Source: Litorilinea aerophila (GTDB lineage: Bacteria > Chloroflexota > Anaerolineae > Caldilineales > Caldilineaceae). From it: 36,700 nt of DNA. Numbering within the stretch: the first letter of the stretch is position 1; each line of letters starts with the position of its first letter. The stretch is from positions 1 through 36,700 of the forward strand of contig CAMDQF010000024.1 in the NCBI GenBank assembly GCA_945905745.1. The letters are read 5' to 3'. Made by a program: the position numbers and the translations under genes. Below, piece after piece: positions 8,669 through 16,092 of the stretch. Below the pieces are notes generated by a model. The model was not told where the DNA came from. It ran no database searches and was given only the letters and a program-made list of their open reading frames with translations.

Positions 8669-8817
8669 CGGGTTTTACCCGACAGGGGGGAAGAAAACCA
8701 ACGGTCTTCAGGTGTGTAAGGGAAACACCCGGTGGGGAAGACCGTCCTGCTCTACTATCGTCGGTTGCAGACAAAATCAACTAGTACAGCCCGGCGCAAA
8801 TAAGCCAATAGATACTG

Positions 8818-8877
8818 GCGTAGTGCGTAGTTCGTGTACCAGTTCACGCACCACGCATTGCACGAATCGTGGGTCTA
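8818..8877. repeat. GTGCGTA/CACGCAC-type 7-mer repeat in lacI leader
   Basis: Units of the type GTGCGTA, GTTCGTG on one side and CACGCAC, CACGCAT, TGCACGA on the other form partly complementary arms. The element lies in the roughly 230-base leader between the inferred promoter and the lacI-type start. No gene is seen in 8669-8896. Confidence 0.6.
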
Positions 8878-8896
8878 TTTACGCCCCAGTGTCTAG

Positions 8897-8910
8897 TGCA
8901 ACCGATTGCA
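8897..8910. promoter_or_regulatory. LacI-type operator
   Basis: TGCAACCGATTGCA matches its own reverse complement at 12 of 14 positions and has the central CG that LacI/CcpA-type operators usually carry. It overlaps the predicted transcription start of the lacI-type gene, directly after the -10 box, which fits repression by the adjacent regulator. Confidence 0.65.
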
Positions 8911-8913
8911 TCA

Positions 8914-8943
8914 ATTATAGGATCGGCGGGAAAAACTTGTCAA
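8914..8943 (-). promoter_or_regulatory. Near-consensus sigma-70 promoter for the lacI-type gene
   Basis: On the minus strand TTGACA (8943-8938) and TATAAT (8919-8914) are separated by 18 bases. Both boxes match the bacterial consensus exactly. The transcript would start at about 8907, inside the operator. Confidence 0.75.
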
Positions 8944-8960
8944 GTTCCAGTATACAGACA

Positions 8961-9103
8961 CAGCAATTCCAAATTTGACAGAAATAGAACGCGGATGACG
9001 CTGATTGGACAGATCAAAGCGGATAAAAGCAAAAACCTGCGCCGTAAAATCCGCAAAAATCCGCTCCATCCGCGTTATCCGCGTTCTATATTTGGAACTG
9101 CTG
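8961..9103. repeat. Long imperfect palindrome, dispersed repeat element
   Basis: Outer arms CAGCAATTCCAAAT (8961-8974) and 9090-9103 match at 13 of 14 positions. Inner arms ATAGAACGCGGAT (8984-8996) and 9077-9089 match exactly. The middle carries GCGGAT / ATCCGC units and the string CTGATTGGACAGATCAAAG. Related sequences occur at about 15246-15310, 15670-15724 and 36628-36695. No coding sequence is seen; it may be a small non-autonomous mobile or palindromic element. Confidence 0.7.
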
Positions 9104-9140
9104 ATACAGACATTTGTGGCTCAAGCGCAGAAATGGGCTG

Positions 9141-9149
9141 TGCTATACT
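9141..9149 (+). promoter_or_regulatory. Possible extended -10 promoter for dgt
   Basis: TGCTATACT has a TGn extension directly before TATACT and lies about 90 bases upstream of the dGTPase start. No good -35 box is seen. A similar TGCTACACT occurs before the MFS gene. Confidence 0.4.
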
Positions 9150-9236
9150 GTAGGCGAGTGGACAGGAGTCCCCTTCGGCAACAGAGCAGGCTCCTGCCAC
9201 CTACCACCTACACAAATGATGGGATTGGAGGCTATC

Positions 9237-10400
9237 ATGCAAATTAGTCGCACAGCACTGGAAGAGCGGGAAGAGGCTGGGCTGGCCCCCTTTGCCATGC
9301 GCAACAGCCGATCCCGAGGGAGGCTCTACCCGGAGGATGAGCACGACTACCGCACGGCCTACCAGCGCGATCGGGACCGGATTATCCACACCACTGCGTT
9401 CCGCCGTCTGGAATACAAGACCCAAGTCTTCGTCTATTCCGAGGGGGATCACTACCGCAACCGGCTTACCCACAGCATCGAAGTGGCTCAGATTGGCCGC
9501 ACACTGGCCCGTGCCCTGGGCTGCAACGAAGATCTGATCGAGGCCATCTGCCTGGCCCACGATCTGGGCCATCCCCCTTTCGGCCACACGGGCGAGACGA
9601 CGCTCAACAGCCTGATGACGGAGTGCGGAGGCTACGATCACCAGAAGCAGACCTACCGCATCATCACCGAACTGGAACGGCGCTATCCGGAGCATCCGGG
9701 GCTGAATCTGACCTATGAGGTGCGGGAGGGGGTAGTCAAGCACGACACTTCCTACGATGTGGTGGATGCTCGTGATTATTGCCCAGAGGAGAGAGGGACG
9801 CTGGAATGTCAGTTGAGCAACCTGGCCGACGAGATTGCCTACAACACCAGCGATCTGGACGACGGCCTGCGCGCGGGGATTTTGCAGGCAAAGGCTGTGG
9901 GCGAATTGGCGATTGCCAGACGGGTCTTTGCCAGCTTGGGGTTGGACGCAAGTGCAGATTTGAACGACGAATTGATCCGCCACCGCTTTATCCGCCGTCT
10001 GGTGGGAATCGAGGTCAGCGATGCCCTTGGGGCCACGTCGGCTGGGTTGGAACGGCAGAATGTGAAGGATTTGGAAGATCTGCGCAACCTGCCGGAAAAT
10101 GTGGCCGGCTACTCCGCTGAGATTGCCGAGGAAAATGGAGAGCTAAAAGACTTTCTTTACCGTAACTTCTACCGCCATTACCGGGTAGCGCGCATGGCTT
10201 CCAAAGCTGATCGCATTGTGCGTCGCCTTTTCGACGCCTTTGTGACCGAGCCGGACCAGCTACCCACCGCCACCCAGGAGCGCATCGCCTCCCAGCCGGG
10301 CGGTCTGCACCGGGTGGTCTGCGACTACATCGCCGGGATGACCGACCGCTTTGCTGTGCTGGAATATAAGCGGCTCTTTGATCCAGAGGAGAGGGTATAG
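9237..10400 (+). CDS. dgt: Deoxyguanosinetriphosphate triphosphohydrolase-like protein (dGTPase)
   Basis: A 387-residue HD-domain enzyme that cleaves dNTPs (typically dGTP) to the nucleoside and tripolyphosphate, controlling nucleotide pools in the cytosol. The family opening RGRLYPEDEHDYRTAYQRDRD leads into FRRLEYKTQVF. The HD metal ligands are His79 in RLTHSIEVAQIGR and His108-Asp109 in AHDLGHPPFGHTGE, with the later ADEIAYNTSDLDDGL supplying another Asp. The length fits the shorter bacterial dGTPase-like class. ATG 9237 is preceded by GGAGG at 9227-9231; two in-frame ATGs at 9216/9219 lack that spacing. Its TAG stop abuts the following repeat hairpin. Confidence 0.93.
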   Translation: MQISRTALEEREEAGLAPFAMRNSRSRGRLYPEDEHDYRTAYQRDRDRIIHTTAFRRLEYKTQVFVYSEGDHYRNRLTHSIEVAQIGRTLARALGCNEDLIEAICLAHDLGHPPFGHTGETTLNSLMTECGGYDHQKQTYRIITELERRYPEHPGLNLTYEVREGVVKHDTSYDVVDARDYCPEERGTLECQLSNLADEIAYNTSDLDDGLRAGILQAKAVGELAIARRVFASLGLDASADLNDELIRHRFIRRLVGIEVSDALGATSAGLERQNVKDLEDLRNLPENVAGYSAEIAEENGELKDFLYRNFYRHYRVARMASKADRIVRRLFDAFVTEPDQLPTATQERIASQPGGLHRVVCDYIAGMTDRFAVLEYKRLFDPEERV

Positions 10401-10452
10401 GAGATTGGGGACCGGGAATATTCCCAGTCCCCAATCTCCAGTCCCCAATCCC
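10400..10452. terminator. CCCAATC-type repeat hairpin between converging stops
   Basis: Arm 10400-10417 pairs with 10422-10439 with one mismatch and a four-base loop. A further CAGTCCCCAATCCC unit runs to the stop codon of the minus-strand gene. The whole gap between the two stops consists of this repeat. 23 bases at 10430-10452 recur exactly inside queA at 33643-33665. Confidence 0.65.
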
Positions 10453-12275
10453 TATTTCGCCGCTTTCGCTTTCAACTCCACCCGCACTGTGCGCAGGGGG
10501 CTGGGCTTTGAATCGGGTGTCAGAAAGTCGGCATTGACAATCCGGCAATCAAGCACCAGGTTTTTGGCGGGAATGCGGAAGGTCACGCCCGGGGCAATGT
10601 CCAGGGGTTCGCCGGTGATGGTCCCGGCACTTTTGGCCTGTTCGCCCAGGGCCTCTTTGTCCAGTCCTGGGCTGACCAGATATTGGCTGGATGTGCGGAC
10701 TTCCAGCCCGTCGTAGAGCCAGACCTGCAACACCCGCACGTTATTGGAGTTCGCCGCGTTTTTGTCCAACTCCTCGCTGATTGCCATTCCACATGCGCCC
10801 AGCGGTGAAGCAGCGGTCCCCCCCGCGGCTGTAATGGTGAAACTCTGGTCGTAGGCCATAATCCCGATATTGTATTCGGCGACGTAGCTCCCAATCTCCT
10901 TGCCATCCCGATTTTTGGGGACACTCTCCTTCTGGCCCCAGCCCAAATTGCTCAGCACACTCTGCACTGTGGGGAGGAGGCCGGGTTCTGAGGTGTCCTC
11001 CTCATCCTCCGGGTCGGGGGCTGGAAGGGCCAGGGGGGCAGGTGCTGGCTTTGATCCGCCTGGCCAAACTGCGGGGAGCGATAGAGTATCCTCCTCACTC
11101 TTCCATTCGTCCTCGTCCGAATCAATGGCCGGATCCTCATCCGAAGATTCTTCCCAATCCTCTGCATCATCCCACTCGTCCAGCCCTTCTGCGCCGTCGT
11201 CGTCGTCGTCATCCAGCCCGGACGGGAACACCCTCTTTGTTTCTGGCTGTGCATCCTCGGCATTCCAGTTCGTCCAGACACTCTCTTCGCTTTCGTCGTC
11301 CTCATCTTTGGCATCAGTGCCTGGGTTGGAATAGTCTATAAAGTCATTGACGCTCGCTCTCTCCTCCTCGCCTCCGCTCCGGCGCGAGGACGTTCTTTTC
11401 TCCTGGCCGGGTGTGATCCGGTAGAGCGGTTCGCCATCGTCAGTTGCCGTGGATGGCGGCTGTGACCGGGCGCTGATGGGAGCCGCACTATCCACGGCTG
11501 GCTGGATGAAAGCAGGGGCGTCGCCTGGATCATCCCAGGTTTCCATCTGTACAGACCGAGCCGCGGGCGCCGAGTAGTCCAGTCTCTCCGTACTGATACG
11601 ATCCGGTGGCGTCGATGGCTGCCATCCACCATCGCCAGTCGGTGGCGGGGTGGTCGGAGTGACAGGCGGGAGTGGGGGAACCCAGGCTCCCTGGCTGGCT
11701 GGGGTAGATGGACGGCTCGCTTGGGGGGTGCTAGTTCGGTTGACCAGCCAACGGCGGAGAATCCGCCAGCCGCCCAGAAGCAGAAGCAATCCGGTCAAGA
11801 TACCCAGCAGCCAATTGGTCCAACTGATCGCTGGCCTGTCGCTCTCTGCAGATTGGGCGCCGGAAAATGTGGATAGGGTGGAACCGAGTGCTGACGCCCC
11901 CAGTGCCGAGGAGAGACTACGCAGATTGACCACCCGAATTGCCTGCTTGGGATCGTTGCCCTGCTGGAAGTAGACAATAGCATCGGCCACCGCGGCTTGG
12001 GGATCGGCAAAGGATTGCATGCGGGCCAGGGCCGTGTTCGGGTCCTGGCCGCCGGATGCCACATAAGCGTCGGCGGTGGCCGAAATGAAGTGGGCGCGGG
12101 CATCCCGACGCAGATTGTCTGGTTCGGCGTCAGTCCACTGCACGGGCCAGAAAACCCAGCCGATGAGTAGTCCAATTAGCAGCCCCATCAACAGCCAGCC
12201 GATAGCCCGCACGCGCTCCGACGAGACTGGGCGCACTTCACCCCTGTCAGATGCCAGATTGGGTTGATTTGCCAT
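10452..12275 (-). CDS. Two-TM protein with long acidic disordered region, unknown function
   Basis: A 607-residue protein I cannot assign to a named family. After a short cytoplasmic start there is a membrane helix at about 24-44 and an extracytoplasmic helical segment of about 105 residues containing ALARMQSFADPQAAVADAIVYF. A second membrane helix (about 153-176) follows. Then comes a long Pro/Ser/Thr-rich and extremely acidic cytoplasmic stretch (about 290-420, including six Asp in a row). A compact C-terminal domain of about 150 residues follows (GKEIGSYVAEYNIGIMAYDQSFTI, then VRVLQVWLYDGLEVRTSSQYL). It begins 10 bases after the manC-like gene, so both are probably one operon. A surface-polysaccharide or envelope role is a guess from that neighbour only. 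AAGGGGG lies before the ATG. Confidence 0.8.
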   Translation of the reverse strand: MANQPNLASDRGEVRPVSSERVRAIGWLLMGLLIGLLIGWVFWPVQWTDAEPDNLRRDARAHFISATADAYVASGGQDPNTALARMQSFADPQAAVADAIVYFQQGNDPKQAIRVVNLRSLSSALGASALGSTLSTFSGAQSAESDRPAISWTNWLLGILTGLLLLLGGWRILRRWLVNRTSTPQASRPSTPASQGAWVPPLPPVTPTTPPPTGDGGWQPSTPPDRISTERLDYSAPAARSVQMETWDDPGDAPAFIQPAVDSAAPISARSQPPSTATDDGEPLYRITPGQEKRTSSRRSGGEEERASVNDFIDYSNPGTDAKDEDDESEESVWTNWNAEDAQPETKRVFPSGLDDDDDDGAEGLDEWDDAEDWEESSDEDPAIDSDEDEWKSEEDTLSLPAVWPGGSKPAPAPLALPAPDPEDEEDTSEPGLLPTVQSVLSNLGWGQKESVPKNRDGKEIGSYVAEYNIGIMAYDQSFTITAAGGTAASPLGACGMAISEELDKNAANSNNVRVLQVWLYDGLEVRTSSQYLVSPGLDKEALGEQAKSAGTITGEPLDIAPGVTFRIPAKNLVLDCRIVNADFLTPDSKPSPLRTVRVELKAKAAK

Positions 12276-12285
12276 CCTTGCCCCC

Positions 12286-13362
12286 TTACAGCAGGTCGAG
12301 TCGTTCCCCGGCCCGCAGCCGTTGGACTACTTCTTTGATCTTCTGAATCTGCTTTTTGTGGCCGATCAGTAGAGCGTCGCCACTGTCCACCACCACCAAG
12401 TCCTCCACACCGACCAATGCGATCAGCCGTTTGCCGCCGGAGACAATCAGCCCCCGGCTATCCACCAGCAGCGTCTCGCCCTGCACCAGAATATTGCCGT
12501 CTTTGTCCATCGGCAGAACTTCTTCCAGCGCGTCCCAACTGCCCACGTCATTCCAGCCAGCCTGCAAAGGGATCACTGCTAAGCGTTCGGCGTGCTCCAT
12601 CACTCCGTGATCGATGGAGATAGGGGTGAGTGTTTCCCAGATTCTGTCCAGCACTCTCTCCGATTGGGGTGTGCCCAGGCTGTCGCCAATCGTCATCAGG
12701 CCCGTATAGAGTTCAGGCAACTGGCGTTCAAACTCGGCCAGCATCCTCTCGACCCTGCAGATGAAATTCCCCGCATTCCAATAGTAGCTTCCACTGGCCA
12801 GAAAGCCCTCGGCGGTTGCCCGATCCGGCTTTTCCAGAAAACTGTCCACTGCATAGACGGGCAGATTACCCGACGCGGGCAGGGGTTCGCCTGTGCGCTT
12901 GATGTAGCCATAACCCGTGTGGGGCGAGGTGGGTGTGATGCCCAGAACTGTAAGATAGTCGGCCTGGGCTGCCAACTCGGCCTGCTGGAGAACCGCTCGA
13001 TAGGCGGCCACGTCCTGGATGATGTGGTCGGCATGGAGCAGTGCAATGATCCCATTGGGGTCCCTGTGGTGGAGATGGGCGCAGGCCAGCCCGATGGCCG
13101 GAGCTGTATTGCGTCCGCTCGGTTCCACAATGACATTTCCGGGGGGGAGGCCTGGCAGCTGTTCCAACACAAGCGAGCGATAGTTGCGGCCCGTGATGAT
13201 ATAGATGTCGGAAATATCCACCATCCCATCCAGTCGATCCACAGTCGTCTGGATCATCGTGCGACCAGAGCCGATCACGTCGCTGAACTGCTTGGGCATT
13301 GCCTCTCGGCTGCGCGGCCAAAGACGGGTTCCCACCCCCCCGGCCAGAATAGCTACATACAC
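12286..13362 (-). CDS. manC: Mannose-1-phosphate guanylyltransferase (GDP-mannose pyrophosphorylase)
   Basis: A 358-residue nucleotidyltransferase that makes GDP-mannose from GTP and mannose-1-phosphate for glycans. The signature LAGGVGTRLWPRSR lies at residues 6-19 with the MPKQF lysine at 24. The sugar-site segments PHTGYGYIKR, FLEKPDRATAEGFL and YYWNAGNF follow. It lacks the C-terminal isomerase domain of bifunctional ManC enzymes, so it is the short monofunctional form. The start is GTG 13362, because AAAGGAG (13375-13369) is ideally spaced. An upstream in-frame ATG at 13428 would translate the TGGTTGAT repeat and is rejected. It lies downstream of dprA and upstream of the acidic membrane protein. 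Confidence 0.9.
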   Translation of the reverse strand: MYVAILAGGVGTRLWPRSREAMPKQFSDVIGSGRTMIQTTVDRLDGMVDISDIYIITGRNYRSLVLEQLPGLPPGNVIVEPSGRNTAPAIGLACAHLHHRDPNGIIALLHADHIIQDVAAYRAVLQQAELAAQADYLTVLGITPTSPHTGYGYIKRTGEPLPASGNLPVYAVDSFLEKPDRATAEGFLASGSYYWNAGNFICRVERMLAEFERQLPELYTGLMTIGDSLGTPQSERVLDRIWETLTPISIDHGVMEHAERLAVIPLQAGWNDVGSWDALEEVLPMDKDGNILVQGETLLVDSRGLIVSGGKRLIALVGVEDLVVVDSGDALLIGHKKQIQKIKEVVQRLRAGERLDLL

Positions 13363-13381
13363 AGTTGTCTCCTTTGACAAG

Positions 13382-13448
13382 TGGTTGATTGGTTGATTGG
13401 TTGAGTGGTTGAGTGGTTGAACCCGCAAGCCAGTGAACCAATCAACTA
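13382..13448. repeat. TGGTTGAT 8-mer tandem repeat between dprA and manC
   Basis: Five exact-length 8-base units (TGGTTGAT twice, TGGTTGAG twice, TGGTTGAA) run from 13382 to 13421. A facing arm GTGAACCAATCAACT runs up to 13447 and enters the dprA stop codon. The tandem ends seven bases from the manC ribosome-binding site. Confidence 0.9.
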
Positions 13449-14525
13449 TCCTTTTATGTACCGCATAGAACCACTCTGACGCACCAGCCCCTTCAACTCC
13501 ATCATCGCCAACAGACCATTGACCTGGGCGGCGGGCATGGCCGAGAGCCGCACAATCTCGTCTAGATGGACAGGCTCACTGCTCAGATGGGCCAAGAGCA
13601 GCCGTTCGGTCGGGTCCGCGGCAATCGTCTGGCGAGCCTCGCGCTGGACGGATACCCGTTCCAGATGAAGCTGTTCCAGCAGATCGTTGATGGAGAGCAG
13701 GGGCAGCGCGCCATCCTGGATGAGTGCGTTGCAGCCCGCGCTGCTGGGCTGCAAAATGGAGCCAGGCACCGCGAAAACATCCCGGCCCTGCTCCGCGGCA
13801 AACTTGGCTGTGATCAGCGCCCCGCTGCGTTGGCCTGCTTCCACCACCACAATCGCCAAGCTCAGCCCACTGATGATGCGGTTGCGGGGCGGAAAATTGT
13901 TGGCCTCCGGTCGGGTCCCCAGGGGATATTCGCTGATTAGCCCGCCCTGCTGGATCATCGCCAGGGCCATCTTACGGTTCTTGGCCGGGTAAATCTGATC
14001 AACGCCGCTGCCCAATACGGCAATTGTGCGCCCGCCAGCTTCGAGAGCGGCTTCGTGGGCCGTGGCGTCAATGCCCAGGGCCAGACCACTGACAACAGTG
14101 ATTCCATTATGTGCCAGCTCTCGCGCCAGCCCCCGGGCCACTTCCCGTCCATAGGCCGAAGCTTGCCGGGTCCCGACCAGAGCCACCGCCAGCCGATCCT
14201 CCTCCACCAGTTCGCCCTGGGCAAAGATCACCGGCGGCGAGAGGGGAACCTGGCGCAAGTTCTCCGGGTAGTCGTCGTCGTCCCAGGTGTAAACCCGTAC
14301 CCCTGACTGGACAACCCGCTGCCAGGCTGCGTCCAAATCCAGCGAACGACGCATGGCCAACAGGCTCTCCAGCGAGCGGCGATCCAGCCCGGCCTCTTTC
14401 AGCCGCTGGATGGGCGCTTTCCAGGCAGCTTCTACCGAGCCGCATACATCGATCAGCGCGGCCAAACGGACTGGTCCAATGCCGGGGACCTGATTGAAGG
14501 CAATCCAGAAAGCTTTTTCGTTCAC
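13446..14525 (-). CDS. dprA: DNA-processing protein DprA
   Basis: A 359-residue protein of typical length. The N-terminal helix-hairpin region (PGIGPVRLAALI, 14-25) leads to the Rossmann-type DNA-binding core with VGTRQASAYGREVARGLA (117-134), VSGLALGIDATAHEAAL (145-161), the FPPRNRIISGLS (211-222) pocket and AGQRSGALITAKFAAEQGRDVFAVPG. A C-terminal winged-helix (about 300-359) follows. DprA binds incoming single-stranded DNA and loads RecA during transformation; in non-competent bacteria its role is less clear. It starts with GTG 14525, 12 bases after the rimM stop, without a clear ribosome-binding site, so it is probably translated by coupling. Its stop codon overlaps the following repeat. 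Confidence 0.95.
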   Translation of the reverse strand: MNEKAFWIAFNQVPGIGPVRLAALIDVCGSVEAAWKAPIQRLKEAGLDRRSLESLLAMRRSLDLDAAWQRVVQSGVRVYTWDDDDYPENLRQVPLSPPVIFAQGELVEEDRLAVALVGTRQASAYGREVARGLARELAHNGITVVSGLALGIDATAHEAALEAGGRTIAVLGSGVDQIYPAKNRKMALAMIQQGGLISEYPLGTRPEANNFPPRNRIISGLSLAIVVVEAGQRSGALITAKFAAEQGRDVFAVPGSILQPSSAGCNALIQDGALPLLSINDLLEQLHLERVSVQREARQTIAADPTERLLLAHLSSEPVHLDEIVRLSAMPAAQVNGLLAMMELKGLVRQSGSMRYIKG

Positions 14526-14537
14526 AGCCGTAGGGTT

Positions 14538-15197
14538 CTATTCTTCGAGAAGACCGGGGAGAAGCCGGATAGTCAAGACACTGTTTGTCAGGTCCACCTT
14601 CTGCACTACTTCGGCAATGGCGGGAATCAACAATTCTTTGTCCCGATTGATGCCCGGCGCAGGTGTAATGATGTATACGTCGTTGGCCCCGGTTTGCAGA
14701 ATGTCCGTGACCTGGCCCACAAGCTGACCGGCCTCGTCCACCACAGCCAGACCGATGATGTCGTGTACCCAATATTCGCCTTCGGGCAGTTCCTTCGCTG
14801 CGTCGTCGGGGATAAAGAGCCATTCGTCACGCAGGGCCTCGCCTGCCTCCCGGCTGGCCACACCGGCCAGCGTCAGCAGAATCATGCCTTTGTGTTCCCG
14901 CGAGGTCTGGACTATCTTGGCAACCAACTTTTCGCCCAGCCAAAGGCTCTCTCCGCTGGCAAAGCGTTCGGGAAAATCTGTATGCAATTCTACCCGCAGT
15001 TCGCCGTTCAGCCCATGTACACCTACAATTCGCCCAACCGCCATATGGCCCTCCGGCACGTGGATGGCCCGGTTGCGGTGGACATTTCCAGCGGCGCGTC
15101 CAACCTGCGAACCAGGCTGAGAGCTTGGCTGGCGGCGGCGACGCTCTCGTTTTTGGGGCGGCACAGAGGACGGGGAGGGGGTGGAGCTTTCGGTCAT
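14538..15197 (-). CDS. rimM: Ribosome maturation factor RimM with basic N-terminal extension
   Basis: A 219-residue protein. The RimM N-terminal beta-barrel starts at MAVGRIVGVHGLNGELRV (52-69), and the PRC-barrel half includes EYWVHDIIGLAVVDEAG and the NDVYIITP segment. RimM binds the 30S head near S19 and helps mature 16S rRNA. Usual RimM proteins are about 170 residues; here about 50 extra residues rich in Ser, Pro, Gln and Arg (RERRRRQ) come first. This longer start is supported by AGAAGG at 15210-15205 before ATG 15197. The gene lies in the ffh-rpsP-khpA-rimM neighbourhood common to many bacteria, but is separated here from khpA by a terminator. Confidence 0.93.
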   Translation of the reverse strand: MTESSTPSPSSVPPQKRERRRRQPSSQPGSQVGRAAGNVHRNRAIHVPEGHMAVGRIVGVHGLNGELRVELHTDFPERFASGESLWLGEKLVAKIVQTSREHKGMILLTLAGVASREAGEALRDEWLFIPDDAAKELPEGEYWVHDIIGLAVVDEAGQLVGQVTDILQTGANDVYIITPAPGINRDKELLIPAIAEVVQKVDLTNSVLTIRLLPGLLEE

Positions 15198-15245
15198 GGG
15201 AATTCCTTCTGGATTGGCAAAATTGCGTAGCCCACAAAAAAGAGG

Positions 15246-15310
15246 ACACAGATGCAGGAAATGAAACGGCGATCAGCGCGGATCAATCCAGATCATGAAA
15301 ATCTGCGTCC
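15246..15310. repeat. Dispersed GATCAGCG/ATCTGCGTCC repeat
   Basis: Contains GATCAGCGCGGATCAATCC, then AGATCATG and ATCTGCGTCC. The same word order (GATCA..., CAGATCA, ...GCGTCC) is seen at 36628-36695, and related words occur at 8990-9085. It lies between khpA and rimM. Confidence 0.6.
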
Positions 15311-15326
15311 TTCTCTGGGTTGAACC

Positions 15327-15362
15327 AAAAAACAGCGGAAGGAGTCATCCCTTCCGCTGTTT
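15327..15362 (-). terminator. Intrinsic terminator after khpA
   Basis: 13-base perfect arms AAACAGCGGAAGG (15330-15342) and 15350-15362. On the minus strand the stem runs into six T (complement of 15327-15332). It would end the ffh-rpsP-khpA transcript before rimM. Confidence 0.8.
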
Positions 15363-15388
15363 CGTCTCTACACTTGTTCGGGGGATCG

Positions 15389-15616
15389 CTACAGAATCTT
15401 TAGGGTGGCGTCGCGTCCGTCGTTGGCTGCGGCCACCCGCATAACGGTTCGGATCGCATTGGCCACCCGGCCCCCTTTGCCGATGACCCGCCCGGTGTCT
15501 TCCGGGTCAACCGCCAGGCGCACAACGACACGGTCTCGGTAGGATCGCTGGCTGACCTCTACTGCGTCCGGGTTTTCTACCAGAGACTTCGCCAGGAATT
15601 CAACGAGCTTTTCCAT
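15389..15616 (-). CDS. khpA: KhpA-type KH-domain RNA-binding protein
   Basis: A 75-residue single-KH protein, the normal length of KhpA (YlqC). The RNA-binding GXXG loop is GKGG at 46-49 in TGRVIGKGGRVANAI. KhpA forms an RNA chaperone complex with KhpB in many Gram-positive-type bacteria and affects cell elongation; KhpB is not in this window. The start at ATG 15616 has AAAGG eight bases upstream; the longer reading frame upstream runs through a repeat. It follows rpsP, as in many genomes. Confidence 0.93.
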   Translation of the reverse strand: MEKLVEFLAKSLVENPDAVEVSQRSYRDRVVVRLAVDPEDTGRVIGKGGRVANAIRTVMRVAAANDGRDATLKIL

Positions 15617-15669
15617 CGTTCTGCCTTTCGTTGTTTGCAAACGGGACGCTGACAACGCTGAAAAGAATG

Positions 15670-15724
15670 ATTTGCGCTGGGAAAATCTGCGTAAACCATT
15701 TCTTTCTGCGCAATCTGCGTCCGC
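15670..15724. repeat. Dispersed AATCTGCGT repeat between rpsP and khpA
   Basis: Contains two AATCTGCGT words (about 15685 and 15712) and TTTGCGCTGGG / TTTCTGCGCAATC. It is related to the elements at 15246-15310 and 8961-9103. It lies within a co-directional gene cluster and reaches the rpsP stop codon. Confidence 0.55.
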
Positions 15725-15725
15725 T

Positions 15726-16022
15726 TTAAGCGGCCACGGCTTCGGGGGTCTCGGCTGCCGGCGCAATCACAGAGCCATCTGCGTTCAGCACGCCGATCTT
15801 CTTGAGCAGGCGGGCCACAGCATCGCTGGGCTGTGCGCCCTGCATCATCCAATGGGTCGCCCGATCACCCTGGATGGCGATGGTGGGAGGGTTGGTCAGG
15901 GGATCGTAGGTCCCAATGTTTTCGATGAAGCGGCCATCCCGAGGGCTGCGCTGGCTGGCTACAACCACGCGGTAAAACGGTTTCTTTTTGGCGCCCATAC
16001 GGCGCAGGCGAATACGAACCAC
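15726..16022 (-). CDS. rpsP: 30S ribosomal protein S16
   Basis: A 98-residue S16, recognised from the N-terminal [20 protein letters not shown] and [18 protein letters not shown]16 is an early-assembling 30S protein. The C-terminal tail (after about residue 80) is Ala/Pro/Glu-rich and variable. It starts with GTG 16022 (next codon GTT), with AAGGAG at 16038-16033. Its neighbours ffh and khpA fit the widely conserved order. Confidence 0.97.
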   Translation of the reverse strand: MVRIRLRRMGAKKKPFYRVVVASQRSPRDGRFIENIGTYDPLTNPPTIAIQGDRATHWMMQGAQPSDAVARLLKKIGVLNADGSVIAPAAETPEAVAA

Positions 16023-16092
16023 AGTTTCTATACTCCTTGTGAATCAATTGTCCCGGCAAAGATGGCCGGTCTCTGAATGTCTGCTAAGGGAA

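Noticed and set aside
8595-8780. Small leader gene upstream of the lacI-type gene
   Set aside because: It overlaps the lacI-type gene in another frame and has no plausible start or product.
10959-11330. Serine/acid-rich plus-strand frames around 11 kb
   Set aside because: They are the antisense of the acidic region of the two-TM protein; the Ser runs come from the Asp/Glu codons on the other strand.
13363-13428. N-terminal extension of the manC-like protein
   Set aside because: It would translate the TGGTTGAT repeat; the GTG at 13362 has the ribosome-binding site and begins the conserved fold.
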